The position numbers and the translations under genes were made by a program. Source: Subdoligranulum variabile (lineage in GTDB: Bacteria > Bacillota > Clostridia > Oscillospirales > Ruminococcaceae). Taken from it: DNA of 64,000 bases. Of this stretch, positions 9,236-16,743 are shown one piece after another. The DNA is taken from contig NZ_CP102293.1 of the NCBI RefSeq assembly GCF_025152575.1, positions 2,976,001 to 3,040,000 on the forward strand, in the 5' to 3' direction. The stretch's first letter is position 1. The number at the start of each line of letters is the position of its first letter. A model generated the notes under the pieces. That model worked only from the letters and a program-made list of their open reading frames with translations. It was not told the DNA's origin and ran no database searches.

Positions 9236-9287
9236 TTGACGGCGCTGGAAAAGCGTGGTACTATTATACATACCAAGAGAATGTATA
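9236..9287 (+). promoter_or_regulatory. tetR promoter and operator O1
   Basis: TTGACG at 9236-9241 and TACTAT at 9259-9264 are 17 bases apart. A dyad TATACAT-9 bases-ATGTATA occupies 9265-9287, right after the -10. The same 20 bases (9268-9287) recur inverted at 9988-10007, upstream of the next gene. Confidence 0.7.
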
Positions 9288-9300
9288 GGAGGCAGTCCGG

Positions 9301-9954
9301 ATGGCCCGCAATAAGTATCCTGAAATCACGGAGGAAAGAATTCTGCAGGTGGCAGAACGTCTTTTTCTCGAGAAGGGATATGACAATACTACAATTCAGG
9401 ATATTGTTGACGCTTTGGGAGACCTGACAAAAGGGGCTGTGTACCATCACTTCAAATCTAAAGAAGAGATTATGGAAGCGGTGGGGGATCGGATGTTTCT
9501 GCGCGACAATCCTTTTGCCGCCGCAGCAGCGCGTAAAGATCTGAATGGACTGGAAAAAATCCGTGCCTCGATTTTGCTGAACCAAAGTGACGATGCGCGG
9601 ATGGAGATGACGGTACAAAGCATGCCGATCCTGGAAAATCCTCGCTTTCTGGCGGGCATGATCAAGGACAACCAGCAGGAGATCGCGCCGTATCTTCGCC
9701 GCTTTCTGGAAGAAGGAATTCGCGACGGGTCCATCCGGACGGAATACCCCAAAGAGCTGTCTGAAGTGATTCCGCTTTTGACAGGTCTTTGGATGGTGCC
9801 AAGCCTGTATCCGGCTACAGCGGAAGAGATGATGCGTAAATTCCGCTTTCTCGGAACGATGCTGGAACGGATGGGGGTACCTGTAGTGAATGAGGAGCTG
9901 CTCAACAAATTGGCTCCTTATTTTGCCAGATTGGAGCAGGCGCAAAAACATTGA
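9301..9954 (+). CDS. TetR/AcrR-family regulator
   Basis: A 217-residue protein. The N-terminal TetR domain (about residues 8-55) shows ERILQVAERLFLEKGYDNTT, then the helix-turn-helix with IQDIVDALGDLTKGAVYHHF and FKSKEEI. The rest is the usual variable ligand-binding and dimer part. TAGGAGG precedes the ATG. It carries its own operator O1 and a terminator with a UUCG loop. The same operator word occurs before the downstream MFS gene at 10088, so it most likely represses both itself and that pump. The ligand cannot be read from the sequence. Confidence 0.9.
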   Translation: MARNKYPEITEERILQVAERLFLEKGYDNTTIQDIVDALGDLTKGAVYHHFKSKEEIMEAVGDRMFLRDNPFAAAAARKDLNGLEKIRASILLNQSDDARMEMTVQSMPILENPRFLAGMIKDNQQEIAPYLRRFLEEGIRDGSIRTEYPKELSEVIPLLTGLWMVPSLYPATAEEMMRKFRFLGTMLERMGVPVVNEELLNKLAPYFARLEQAQKH

Positions 9955-9955
9955 T

Positions 9956-9982
9956 AAAATTGCCTTCGGGCAATTTTATTTT
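9956..9982 (+). terminator. Terminator of tetR
   Basis: Stem 9956-9964 with 9969-9977 closed by a TTCG tetraloop, then a T-rich tail. It begins two bases after the stop codon. Confidence 0.85.
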
Positions 9983-9987
9983 ACTCA

Positions 9988-10066
9988 TATACATTCTCTT
10001 GGTATGTTTGGAAAGCGGGTGGAGCCCCGCTTCTTTTTCACTGATATACATACTGGCGGTATGTAT
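9988..10066 (+). promoter_or_regulatory. Operators O2 and O3 before the MFS pump
   Basis: O2 (9988-10007) is the exact 20-base reverse complement of the core of O1. O3 (10046-10066) is a dyad ATACATAC-5 bases-GTATGTAT with the same arms. Between them (about 10013-10038) lies a GC-rich hairpin AAGCGGG/CCCGCTT with a T-run, terminator-like. O3 lies 21 bases before the start codon of the pump. No well-scoring -35/-10 pair could be chosen here. Confidence 0.7.
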
Positions 10067-10087
10067 GAATGACAGGAGGTACCGTAG

Positions 10088-11311
10088 ATGAAGCGGCCAT
10101 TGTTCACACGCTATTTCGCCTTGCTGTTGCTGGGACAGCTTATTTCCCTCATCGGAAACTACACACTGAAATTTGCACTTTCCATGTATGTATTGGAACT
10201 GACGGGATCGGCCGAAATGTTCGGGATGATCTTGGCAGTGTCGGTGGTGCCGACGGTGCTTTTTTCACCGCTGGGCGGGGTGATGGCGGACCGGTTGGAT
10301 CGTCGCTGGCTGATGGTTGGTCTGGATGTACTCTCCGGGAGTGCGGTTCTTTGCTGCGGATTGTTTATGAGTGCAGGAAACAGACTGGAAGCCATTGCGG
10401 GAATGCAGATTTTTCTGGGGATTCTGGGTGCTTTTGAGTCTCCCGTGGTGCAGGCCTGCGTACCGCAGTTACACAGTGATGAGAATTTGCTGCGGGCCAA
10501 TGCACTGGTCAACCAGATCCAAGCGATTGCCGGCATGGTTACACCTTTTGTGGGAGGACTTGTGTATGCGGCATGGGGCATTGCCCCGATTTTGACAGCA
10601 GTTTGCGCATGTTTTTGGGTGGCTGCTTTTCTGGAATGCTGGATCCGTATGCCCGGACTGCCCCAAAAGAGGCAGGAACCGCCTTTTCTGATTCTGTGGA
10701 ATGACCTTCGCCAAAGTGTGCATTTCTTGCACGCAGAGCAACCGGTTGTGATGCGGCTTCTGTTTTTGGCCGCGGCGGTCAATTTCTTTGCTTCGGGATG
10801 TTTGACGGTAGGTCTTCCGTTTCTGGTACGTACCGAATTGGGAATGTCTGCCGCCTGGTATGGCGCGGCCGAGAGCGTTCTGGGACTGGCCTCGATTTTT
10901 GGGGGCTTGTTGGTCACTGTGCTGGCCAACTATCTGCCGTTTAAAAGAATGCCCCGCTTGTTGGCAGCTTTTGGATTTTCGCTGCTGCCTTCTGCTGTGG
11001 CCTTTTCCGTAAGAAGCGGTGCGGTGTTGTCCTACTTTGTGCTGGTTGCCGGAATGGCAGCAGCTTCCATAGGATGCAGTATCTTTTCCGTACTGGGGCT
11101 GTGTGCAATCCAGCAACGAACGCCCGCCGAAATGACCGGTAAGGTGATGGCCTTTGTGATGACCATCTCCCAATGTGCGCAGCCTCTGGGGCAGCTGTTG
11201 TACGGATGGGGATGGGACCGGCTGCCGGCGGGGAGTGTGTTGGGGCTGACTGGAGTGGCAGTGCTGCTGATTGCATACCATTCCCGTAGTCTTTGCCGAA
11301 GCCTGGCATAG
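10088..11311 (+). CDS. MFS efflux transporter (macrolide-efflux-like), TetR-controlled
   Basis: A 407-residue, highly hydrophobic protein with about 12 predicted membrane helices. The N-terminal half carries motif A as GGVMADRLDRRWLM (about residues 62-75) after helix 2, typical of MFS pumps of the Mef/permease group. AGGAGG lies at 10074-10079 before the ATG. Two copies of the TetR operator precede it, and the TetR gene is next door on the same strand, so it is likely an inducible export pump for a toxic compound. The substrate cannot be told; the similarity to macrolide exporters is at family level. Confidence 0.82.
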   Translation: MKRPLFTRYFALLLLGQLISLIGNYTLKFALSMYVLELTGSAEMFGMILAVSVVPTVLFSPLGGVMADRLDRRWLMVGLDVLSGSAVLCCGLFMSAGNRLEAIAGMQIFLGILGAFESPVVQACVPQLHSDENLLRANALVNQIQAIAGMVTPFVGGLVYAAWGIAPILTAVCACFWVAAFLECWIRMPGLPQKRQEPPFLILWNDLRQSVHFLHAEQPVVMRLLFLAAAVNFFASGCLTVGLPFLVRTELGMSAAWYGAAESVLGLASIFGGLLVTVLANYLPFKRMPRLLAAFGFSLLPSAVAFSVRSGAVLSYFVLVAGMAAASIGCSIFSVLGLCAIQQRTPAEMTGKVMAFVMTISQCAQPLGQLLYGWGWDRLPAGSVLGLTGVAVLLIAYHSRSLCRSLA

Positions 11312-11401
11312 GCAAAGTTGTAAAATAGCGTTGCGCAGGCTGGAATCCCGCCTGTGAATCTGTTACAATACAAGTATAAAATGAATCAGGGAGGCGCTGG
11401 G

Positions 11402-11935
11402 ATGCTGTACTACACGAACTATGATTCTCCGTTGGGCAGCATTCTCATGCTGGCCTCGGAAAAAGCCTTGATGGGTCTGTGGCTGCCGGGCCAGACCATC
11501 GATCAGGAACGGCTGGCACAGGCTTGTCGGAGAGATTCTGCGCCGATGCTGGAACAGGGACGCAGTTGGTTGGATCGGTATTTCTGCGGACAGCGTCCGA
11601 CACCGCAGGAAATTCCGCTGGATCCTCAGGGCAGCGATTTTCGCCGTGCGGTATGGCACCGGCTTTGCCGTATTCCGTATGGCCAACTGGAAACGTACGG
11701 GCAGATTGCCCGGGAAATGGCAGAGCCAAAAGGCGGAAAAATGTCGGCCCAGGCGGTCGGCGGAGCTGTCGGACATAACCCCATCGCCCTGATTATTCCC
11801 TGCCACAGAGTCATCGGAGCCAACGGAAATCTGGTTGGGTACGGCGGCGGTCTGGCGCTGAAAAAACGCATCCTCCAATATGAGGGCGTTGATATCCGGG
11901 ATTTGCACGACCCGAAAAGAAAACGGAATCAATGA
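11402..11935 (+). CDS. ogt: Methylated-DNA--protein-cysteine methyltransferase
   Basis: Suicide repair protein that moves an alkyl group from O6-alkylguanine (and O4-alkylthymine) in DNA to its own cysteine. The signature IIPCHRVIG is present, with the acceptor at Cys134; the helix-turn-helix part (GQIAREMAEPKGGKMSAQAV) and the Asn of 'GHNPI' precede it. At 177 residues it is of the short Ogt type without an Ada domain. The ATG at 11402 is preferred over the one at 11354 because GGGAGG (11389-11394) precedes it and the family N-terminus starts there. An extended -10 TGtTACAAT lies at 11361-11369. The P1 peptidase gene follows after 29 bases. Confidence 0.92.
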   Translation: MLYYTNYDSPLGSILMLASEKALMGLWLPGQTIDQERLAQACRRDSAPMLEQGRSWLDRYFCGQRPTPQEIPLDPQGSDFRRAVWHRLCRIPYGQLETYGQIAREMAEPKGGKMSAQAVGGAVGHNPIALIIPCHRVIGANGNLVGYGGGLALKKRILQYEGVDIRDLHDPKRKRNQ

Positions 11936-11964
11936 CAAGTGAAGGTGCTTTACAGGAGGCAATT

Positions 11965-12927
11965 ATGCGGGAAATTTCCATCACGGACTTTGAAAATCTG
12001 AAAATCGGTCAGGCAGAGAACGTACAGGCCGGTACCGGTTGCACCGTGCTGCTTTTGGGTAAGGAAGGCGCGGCTGCTGGATTGGACGTGCGCGGCGGAG
12101 GTCCGGCGTCCCGGGAAAGTGAACTGCTCAAACCCATGGCGGCCGCAAACGTGATTCACGCCATTCTGCTTTCCGGGGGCAGTGCATTCGGCCTGGATGC
12201 AGCCGGTGGTGTAATGCGCTATCTGGAAGAACGTAACATTGGTTTTGATGTAGGCGTCACAAAGGTTCCGCTGGTTTGTCAGTCCTGCCTTTTTGATCTG
12301 ACTGTTGCGGACAGCCGCATACGTCCCGATGAGGCGATGGCATATGAGGCCTGCCAGAATGCGGAGAGCGGCAACTATCGGGACGGCAATTTTGGCGCGG
12401 GTACCGGTGCAACGGTGGGCAAGACACTTGGCATGGATCATTGCATGAAGTCCGGGATCGGCAGCTATGCTGTACAGGCGGGTCCTCTGAAAGTGGGGGC
12501 GGTGGTTGCCGTCAATGCCCTGGGAGATGTATATGACTGGAAAACCGGTCAAAAGGCCGCGGGGCTTCTGGCGGATGACCGTAAAACGTTTTTGGACGGT
12601 GAGGAGGCGCTGCTGCACAAAATCGAAGTGGTAGAAAATAAATTTGTCGGCAATACTACGCTGGGGGTTGTGGTGACAAACGCGCGGTTTGACAAAGCGA
12701 GATTGTGCAAGATCGCCGGGATGGCACAGGACGGGTATGCAAGAGCAATCCGTCCGGTACACACTACGGCGGACGGAGACAGTATCTATGCGGTTTCGTT
12801 GGGCGATGTGCCGGCTGATCAGGATGTGGTAGGTGCACTGGGAGCACGTGTCATGGCGGAGGCTATCTTGCGTGCAGTGCGTGCAGCACAAAGTGCCTAC
12901 GGATTCCCGGCGGTTTCAGATCTGTAA
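11965..12927 (+). CDS. P1-family (S58) peptidase, DmpA/NylC-like
   Basis: An N-terminal-nucleophile hydrolase of the fold that includes DmpA, BapA and the nylon-oligomer hydrolase NylC. These are made as one chain and cut themselves to expose the nucleophile. The family hallmarks GCTVLL, GGGPASRESELL and LLSGGSAFGLDAAGG are present near the N-terminus. The predicted self-cleavage site is Asn230-Thr231 in VGNTTLGVVVTNA, so the nucleophile would be Thr as in NylC rather than Ser as in DmpA. Length is 320 residues. AGGAGG at 11954-11959 fixes the ATG at 11965. Natural substrates of gut relatives are unknown; beta-peptides or N-terminal amides are possible. Confidence 0.85.
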   Translation: MREISITDFENLKIGQAENVQAGTGCTVLLLGKEGAAAGLDVRGGGPASRESELLKPMAAANVIHAILLSGGSAFGLDAAGGVMRYLEERNIGFDVGVTKVPLVCQSCLFDLTVADSRIRPDEAMAYEACQNAESGNYRDGNFGAGTGATVGKTLGMDHCMKSGIGSYAVQAGPLKVGAVVAVNALGDVYDWKTGQKAAGLLADDRKTFLDGEEALLHKIEVVENKFVGNTTLGVVVTNARFDKARLCKIAGMAQDGYARAIRPVHTTADGDSIYAVSLGDVPADQDVVGALGARVMAEAILRAVRAAQSAYGFPAVSDL

Positions 12928-12935
12928 AAAGAGGA

Positions 12936-12966
12936 GTTCCTGCCGTTTGGCGGCAGGAACTTTTTT
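12936..12966 (+). terminator. Terminator after the P1 peptidase
   Basis: A 10-base perfect stem (12936-12945 with 12951-12960), 5-base loop, T-run 12961-12966. Confidence 0.95.
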
Positions 12967-12974
12967 GTGGCCCG

Positions 12975-13003
12975 TTGCCTTATAACGAGATTCGGGGTAT
13001 AAT
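12975..13003 (+). promoter_or_regulatory. Promoter of the ligase/ATP-grasp operon
   Basis: TTGCCT at 12975-12980 and TATAAT at 12998-13003 are 17 bases apart, about 50 bases before the first gene. Confidence 0.75.
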
Positions 13004-13052
13004 AGGGACACCAAAACAGTAGGAATTTCACAGAGGCCGGGAGTACAAAGGT

Positions 13053-14285
13053 ATGGCAAAACTGGATGAACAAAAAAGAGTCCTGGTTGAGTATTTCCAA
13101 CAGGGGTGTAAGCCGGAGGGAAAGCTCACACTGGGACTTGAGGTGGAGCATTTTGTTACCCACGCAGGCGGTGAGCCGGTAACCTTCGGCGAAATCCAGA
13201 GCGTTATGCGGCAGATGCAGCAGCCCTATGATACCCCCATCATGATCGATGGAGAATATATGGGCTATACCACCGAGCAGTATAGCGTATCTCTGGAACC
13301 TGCCTGCCAGGTGGAAATCAGCATCATGCCCCAAAGTAGTGTGCTCAAAATCATGGATATCTATAATCAGTTTTATCTGCAGTTGAGCATGACACTGGCG
13401 GCGCGCGGTTTGAGGGCCTGGACGGTCAGTTATCATCCTACTCGCCGGGCGGAGGAACTGCCGCTGATCCCGAAGCAACGCTATGAGGCGATGGACCGAT
13501 ATTTTAAAAACACCGGTTCCTGTGGCATTCAGATGATGCGGGCGACAGCTTCGACCCAGCTGTCAGTCGATTATTACAGTGAACGTGATTTTGTACAAAA
13601 AATGCGGGCGGCTTGTTTGCTGACACCGTTTTTTGCACTGCTCAGTGATAACGCCGTACAGTATCAGGCACACCGTAACAATGCCTACAGCGTTCGCACC
13701 CGAATCTGGCAGGATGTGGACAGTGACCGGTGTGGTGTCCCGCCGCACCTTATGGACCCGGATTTTGGGTTTGAACGTTATGCCGAGACCATTCTGACAC
13801 GGCCTCTGATTGTGGCACTGCGAGGCAACCGGACCAAGGCAGTAGGGCGCAAAAGCGCACAGGAAATATACGGCAGCCACCTGTTAAAAAAAGAAGTAGA
13901 GCATGTACTGTCCATGTTCTTTTTTGACGCGCGCCTGAAAACGTATGTGGAAATCCGTGGAGCAGATTGTATGCCGCCCAAATTTATTGCGGCGTATGCC
14001 CAGCTGGTCAAGACGATTTTCGGCAGCCAGGCGGCCCTGCAGAACGTGTTGCGGCACTATGAGGGGGTAAACACCGGGGATATCGCCAATGCAAAAATGG
14101 CGGTTTGCAAAGACGGGTTCAACGCCTGGGTTTATGGGCGGCCCATCGGTAAGGAACTGGCATGGCTTTTGCTGCAGGCACGCAGCCGTACGCCGTCGCA
14201 GGAGGAACGGGCCTTGCTGGAACCTCTTGCCAAACTGGTGGTAATGAAGAAAACGATACGGGAAGAAGAACACGAGAATGACTGA
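13053..14285 (+). CDS. Glutamate-cysteine ligase, GCS2-like
   Basis: A 410-residue member of the GCS2 group of carboxylate-amine ligases (relatives are plant/proteobacterial gamma-glutamylcysteine ligase, EgtA and YbdK). The N-terminal signature TLGLEVEHFV (residues 26-35) carries the two Glu that bind metal and ATP, and the acidic strand VSLEPACQVEIS (residues about 75-86) corresponds to the 'EP..GQ.E' glutamate-binding part. GGGAG lies before the ATG. It heads a tight operon: its last codons overlap the next gene by 8 bases. With an ATP-grasp amide ligase next, the natural reading is a two-step synthesis beginning with gamma-glutamyl-cysteine or another gamma-glutamyl amide. The substrate is inferred, not shown. 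Confidence 0.78.
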   Translation: MAKLDEQKRVLVEYFQQGCKPEGKLTLGLEVEHFVTHAGGEPVTFGEIQSVMRQMQQPYDTPIMIDGEYMGYTTEQYSVSLEPACQVEISIMPQSSVLKIMDIYNQFYLQLSMTLAARGLRAWTVSYHPTRRAEELPLIPKQRYEAMDRYFKNTGSCGIQMMRATASTQLSVDYYSERDFVQKMRAACLLTPFFALLSDNAVQYQAHRNNAYSVRTRIWQDVDSDRCGVPPHLMDPDFGFERYAETILTRPLIVALRGNRTKAVGRKSAQEIYGSHLLKKEVEHVLSMFFFDARLKTYVEIRGADCMPPKFIAAYAQLVKTIFGSQAALQNVLRHYEGVNTGDIANAKMAVCKDGFNAWVYGRPIGKELAWLLLQARSRTPSQEERALLEPLAKLVVMKKTIREEEHEND

Positions 14286-15612
14286 TTTGCATAATGTAAA
14301 TGAAGCCTATCTGAAGGAGGCTGCTTCGGACCCGGAGCGGCTTGCCAAAGAATTTGATGAGATCACTGAATACATGAAGGCGTCCACGGCAATCCATCAC
14401 GGAGAGTATGTGCGTACCTGCTATATGCCCAAACTCTTCACTGAAACGGTTTTTGCGCAGTTTGGATCTGATATCCGCACACTCTATGGAATTCTGAACA
14501 AGGTGATGCGGGCCTATTACCGGGATCCCGGCTATCGCGCTCTGTTTGGCTTTGACAAGACGGCAGAGGAGCTGATTCTGCGGGCTGATCCGTCCGTCTC
14601 CTTGTTGCCGATGGCGCGTATTGATTTCTTCTATAACGAAGAGACCGGGGCCTACAAGTACTGCGAATTCAACACAGACGGTACCAGTGCCATGAACGAG
14701 GACAGGGAGCTGAACCTTGCGCAGCAACTTTCCACCGTATACAGAAATTTCCGGGCGGCGCATACCACCCGAACCTGTGAGTTGTTTGAAAGCTGGGTCA
14801 AAACGTTATGTGCGATTTATCAGCGGGCCCGACGTACCGATCAAATTCCCTATGTGGCCATCGTGGATTTTATGGATTGCGGTACGGTAAACGAGTTTGA
14901 GGTGTTTCAAGGATTTTTTGTAGAGCAAGGGGTACCTGCCGAGGTCTGCGATCTGCGCAGTTTGCAGTACAATGCCAAGGAGAAAGTGCTCTATGGGCCC
15001 GGCGGACATAAAATTGATGCCATCTACCGCCGTGCCGTCACCAGCGATATTCTGCAGCGGTACGCAGAGTGCGGACCGCTGCTGGCAGCTGTACGGGATG
15101 ATGCGGTGCTCCTGGTGGGGGACTTTCACACACAGTTGGTGCACAATAAGACGATTTTCCGTATATTGCATGAGGCACAGACCCAGGCGATGCTGACCGA
15201 GGATGAGCGCTCCTTTGTCAATGCCCATGTGCCGTTGACCAAAACATTTGAGGCCTCAGATATCCCGCGGGTACTGGCGGATAAAGATGCCTGGATCCTT
15301 AAGCCGCTGGACTCCTATGCGTCGCGGGGCGTTCATGCCGGTGTGGAATGCGGCGAAGACGAATGGGCCGCTATTGTGCGGGCTACGCCGCTGGAAGGAT
15401 ACCTTTTGCAGGAATTCTACCGCCCCTATGTAACGGAAAATTACGGAATCGGTCCGGATGGATCTTTTGGCCGAAATCGTTATTACAACCTGACCGGAGT
15501 GTATGTGTATGATGGCGTGGCACAGGGGGTCTATTCCCGCGTGTCACTCAGTCCCATTATTTCCAGTCAGTACAGCGAAAAGACGCTGCCGACGCTGCTG
15601 GTGGACGAATAA
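14278..15612 (+). CDS. ATP-grasp ligase, glutathionylspermidine-synthase-like
   Basis: A 444-residue protein of the circularly permuted ATP-grasp kind seen in the glutathionylspermidine synthase family (COG0754-like). Visible marks are ARIDFFYNEETGAYKYCEFN (residues about 112-131), NTDGTSAMNEDREL with acidic metal ligands, and the ATP-binding WILKPLDSYASRGVHAG (about residues 340-356). It overlaps the upstream ligase by 8 bases, hence translational coupling. Unlike the E. coli bifunctional enzyme it has no amidase domain. It probably joins an amine or amino acid to the carboxylate made by the first gene. It is not a usual GshB, so the product would not be expected to be plain glutathione. Specificity is unknown. 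Confidence 0.75.
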   Translation: MTDLHNVNEAYLKEAASDPERLAKEFDEITEYMKASTAIHHGEYVRTCYMPKLFTETVFAQFGSDIRTLYGILNKVMRAYYRDPGYRALFGFDKTAEELILRADPSVSLLPMARIDFFYNEETGAYKYCEFNTDGTSAMNEDRELNLAQQLSTVYRNFRAAHTTRTCELFESWVKTLCAIYQRARRTDQIPYVAIVDFMDCGTVNEFEVFQGFFVEQGVPAEVCDLRSLQYNAKEKVLYGPGGHKIDAIYRRAVTSDILQRYAECGPLLAAVRDDAVLLVGDFHTQLVHNKTIFRILHEAQTQAMLTEDERSFVNAHVPLTKTFEASDIPRVLADKDAWILKPLDSYASRGVHAGVECGEDEWAAIVRATPLEGYLLQEFYRPYVTENYGIGPDGSFGRNRYYNLTGVYVYDGVAQGVYSRVSLSPIISSQYSEKTLPTLLVDE

Positions 15613-15661
15613 ATCCGGTGCGGAGCAGGCATACTACCCCCAAGACAAGGGGGCGGACGGT

Positions 15662-16183
15662 GTGCGAGAAACATCCTATCATGCGGTGATTACTGAGATG
15701 ACGGTCCGGGCCCTGTGGGAAACACAGAACGTTATGGATTGTATCCCGGATGAAATGTGGGATAAGCATTACGGTGGCTCTCCCTTGTGGCAGCACCTGT
15801 ATCATATGCTGCACAGCCTGGATCAATGGTTCATCAACCCTCGGGCAAACGATTTCGTGGAGCCGCCCATTCATACGCCGGATCTGCAGGAATTGGATAT
15901 TTATCCGGCGGCACATCTGAACCGAAAACAGATGGACGATTATTTTTATACCATCAAGGCGAAGTTGTCCCTGTATCTGACGTCGCTCCACGACGAGGAT
16001 CTTTTGCAGCGGCCGGAAAACTGTGAGTGGACGCGCTTTACCCTGATTCTGTCACAATACCGCCATCTGCATTTGCATCTTGGTATGCTGATGGGCTTTA
16101 TCGTTTCGGAAATTGGTCTGTGCCCGCGTACGTTGGAGCCGGGGGATGAGTTTCCCCGCCCCCCTTATGATCCATATCAATAA
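15662..16183 (+). CDS. DinB-superfamily metalloprotein
   Basis: A 173-residue four-helix-bundle protein of the DinB/YfiT superfamily. Probable metal-binding histidines are in WQHLYHMLHSLDQW (His45/48/51) and in QYRHLHLHLGML (His135/137/139). Characterised members include bacillithiol- and mycothiol-dependent S-transferases and isomerases, so its place behind two ligases that could make a thiol is suggestive. The start is taken as GTG at 15662: AAGGGGGCGG precedes it, and upstream in-frame ATGs lie inside the ATP-grasp gene and give non-family sequence. The gap to the ATP-grasp stop is 49 bases and the lipoprotein gene follows after 13, so all four are likely one transcript. Confidence 0.72.
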   Translation: MRETSYHAVITEMTVRALWETQNVMDCIPDEMWDKHYGGSPLWQHLYHMLHSLDQWFINPRANDFVEPPIHTPDLQELDIYPAAHLNRKQMDDYFYTIKAKLSLYLTSLHDEDLLQRPENCEWTRFTLILSQYRHLHLHLGMLMGFIVSEIGLCPRTLEPGDEFPRPPYDPYQ

Positions 16184-16196
16184 GGAGAAAAACATT

Positions 16197-16682
16197 ATGA
16201 AAAAATACCTTTGCCTTGCGCCGCTGTGCCTGGTTGCGTTTACCGGATGTAGCCAGGCGGAGGTGGATACAACGCCTGTGTGGTCACAGCAGCTTCCGCA
16301 GACCGGTGTACGGATGGAACTGAGCAACTGTGAGTTGTTGGGGACGGAAGCGGTGGATTATACCCTGGACCGAGACAGCAGAGACCCCTGGGTGAAAAAG
16401 CCGGCGCTGCAAACCAAAGGAATTCCGGTGGTAACACTGCAGGGCGCTTCGCAGGACGAGGTGGAGCTGCGCTTCGTGGAAAATATCGATACCCTGTATC
16501 TGTATTATGACAAAATGATGCCGCAGGTGGATCTTGACTACATAGTTACCGAACTGGATGATGGAAGTCTGCAATACAGGCTGGATACCGTCTACAATTT
16601 TGAGTTTGTCGTTACCACTGAGAACGGTACCGATACGATGATTGTGACCTGCCAGCGGGACGGCATTACCGACACAAAATAA
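16197..16682 (+). CDS. Small lipoprotein of unknown function
   Basis: A 161-residue protein with a lipoprotein signal peptide: MKKYLCLAPLCLVAFTGC, lipobox at Phe-Thr-Gly-Cys18. It should be anchored on the outer face of the membrane. The mature part is acidic and rich in beta-type residues (VDYTLDRDSRDPWV, IDTLYLYYDKMM, VYNFEFVVTTENGT) with no family recognised. The ATG at 16197 is fixed by AAGGAG at 16182-16187, which overlaps the stop of the DinB gene. It is the last gene of the ligase operon and is followed by a strong terminator. Confidence 0.8.
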   Translation: MKKYLCLAPLCLVAFTGCSQAEVDTTPVWSQQLPQTGVRMELSNCELLGTEAVDYTLDRDSRDPWVKKPALQTKGIPVVTLQGASQDEVELRFVENIDTLYLYYDKMMPQVDLDYIVTELDDGSLQYRLDTVYNFEFVVTTENGTDTMIVTCQRDGITDTK

Positions 16683-16687
16683 AATAT

Positions 16688-16725
16688 CCCCGGGACTCTT
16701 TTTTAAGAGCCCCGGGGGTTGTTTT
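16688..16725. terminator. Bidirectional terminator
   Basis: CCCCGGG-CTCTT paired with AAGAG-CCCGGGG around a T/A-rich loop, then a GT-rich tail. It lies between the lipoprotein gene and the convergent mscS-type gene. Confidence 0.85.
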
Positions 16726-16743
16726 GTTTCCAATAACGGAAAA

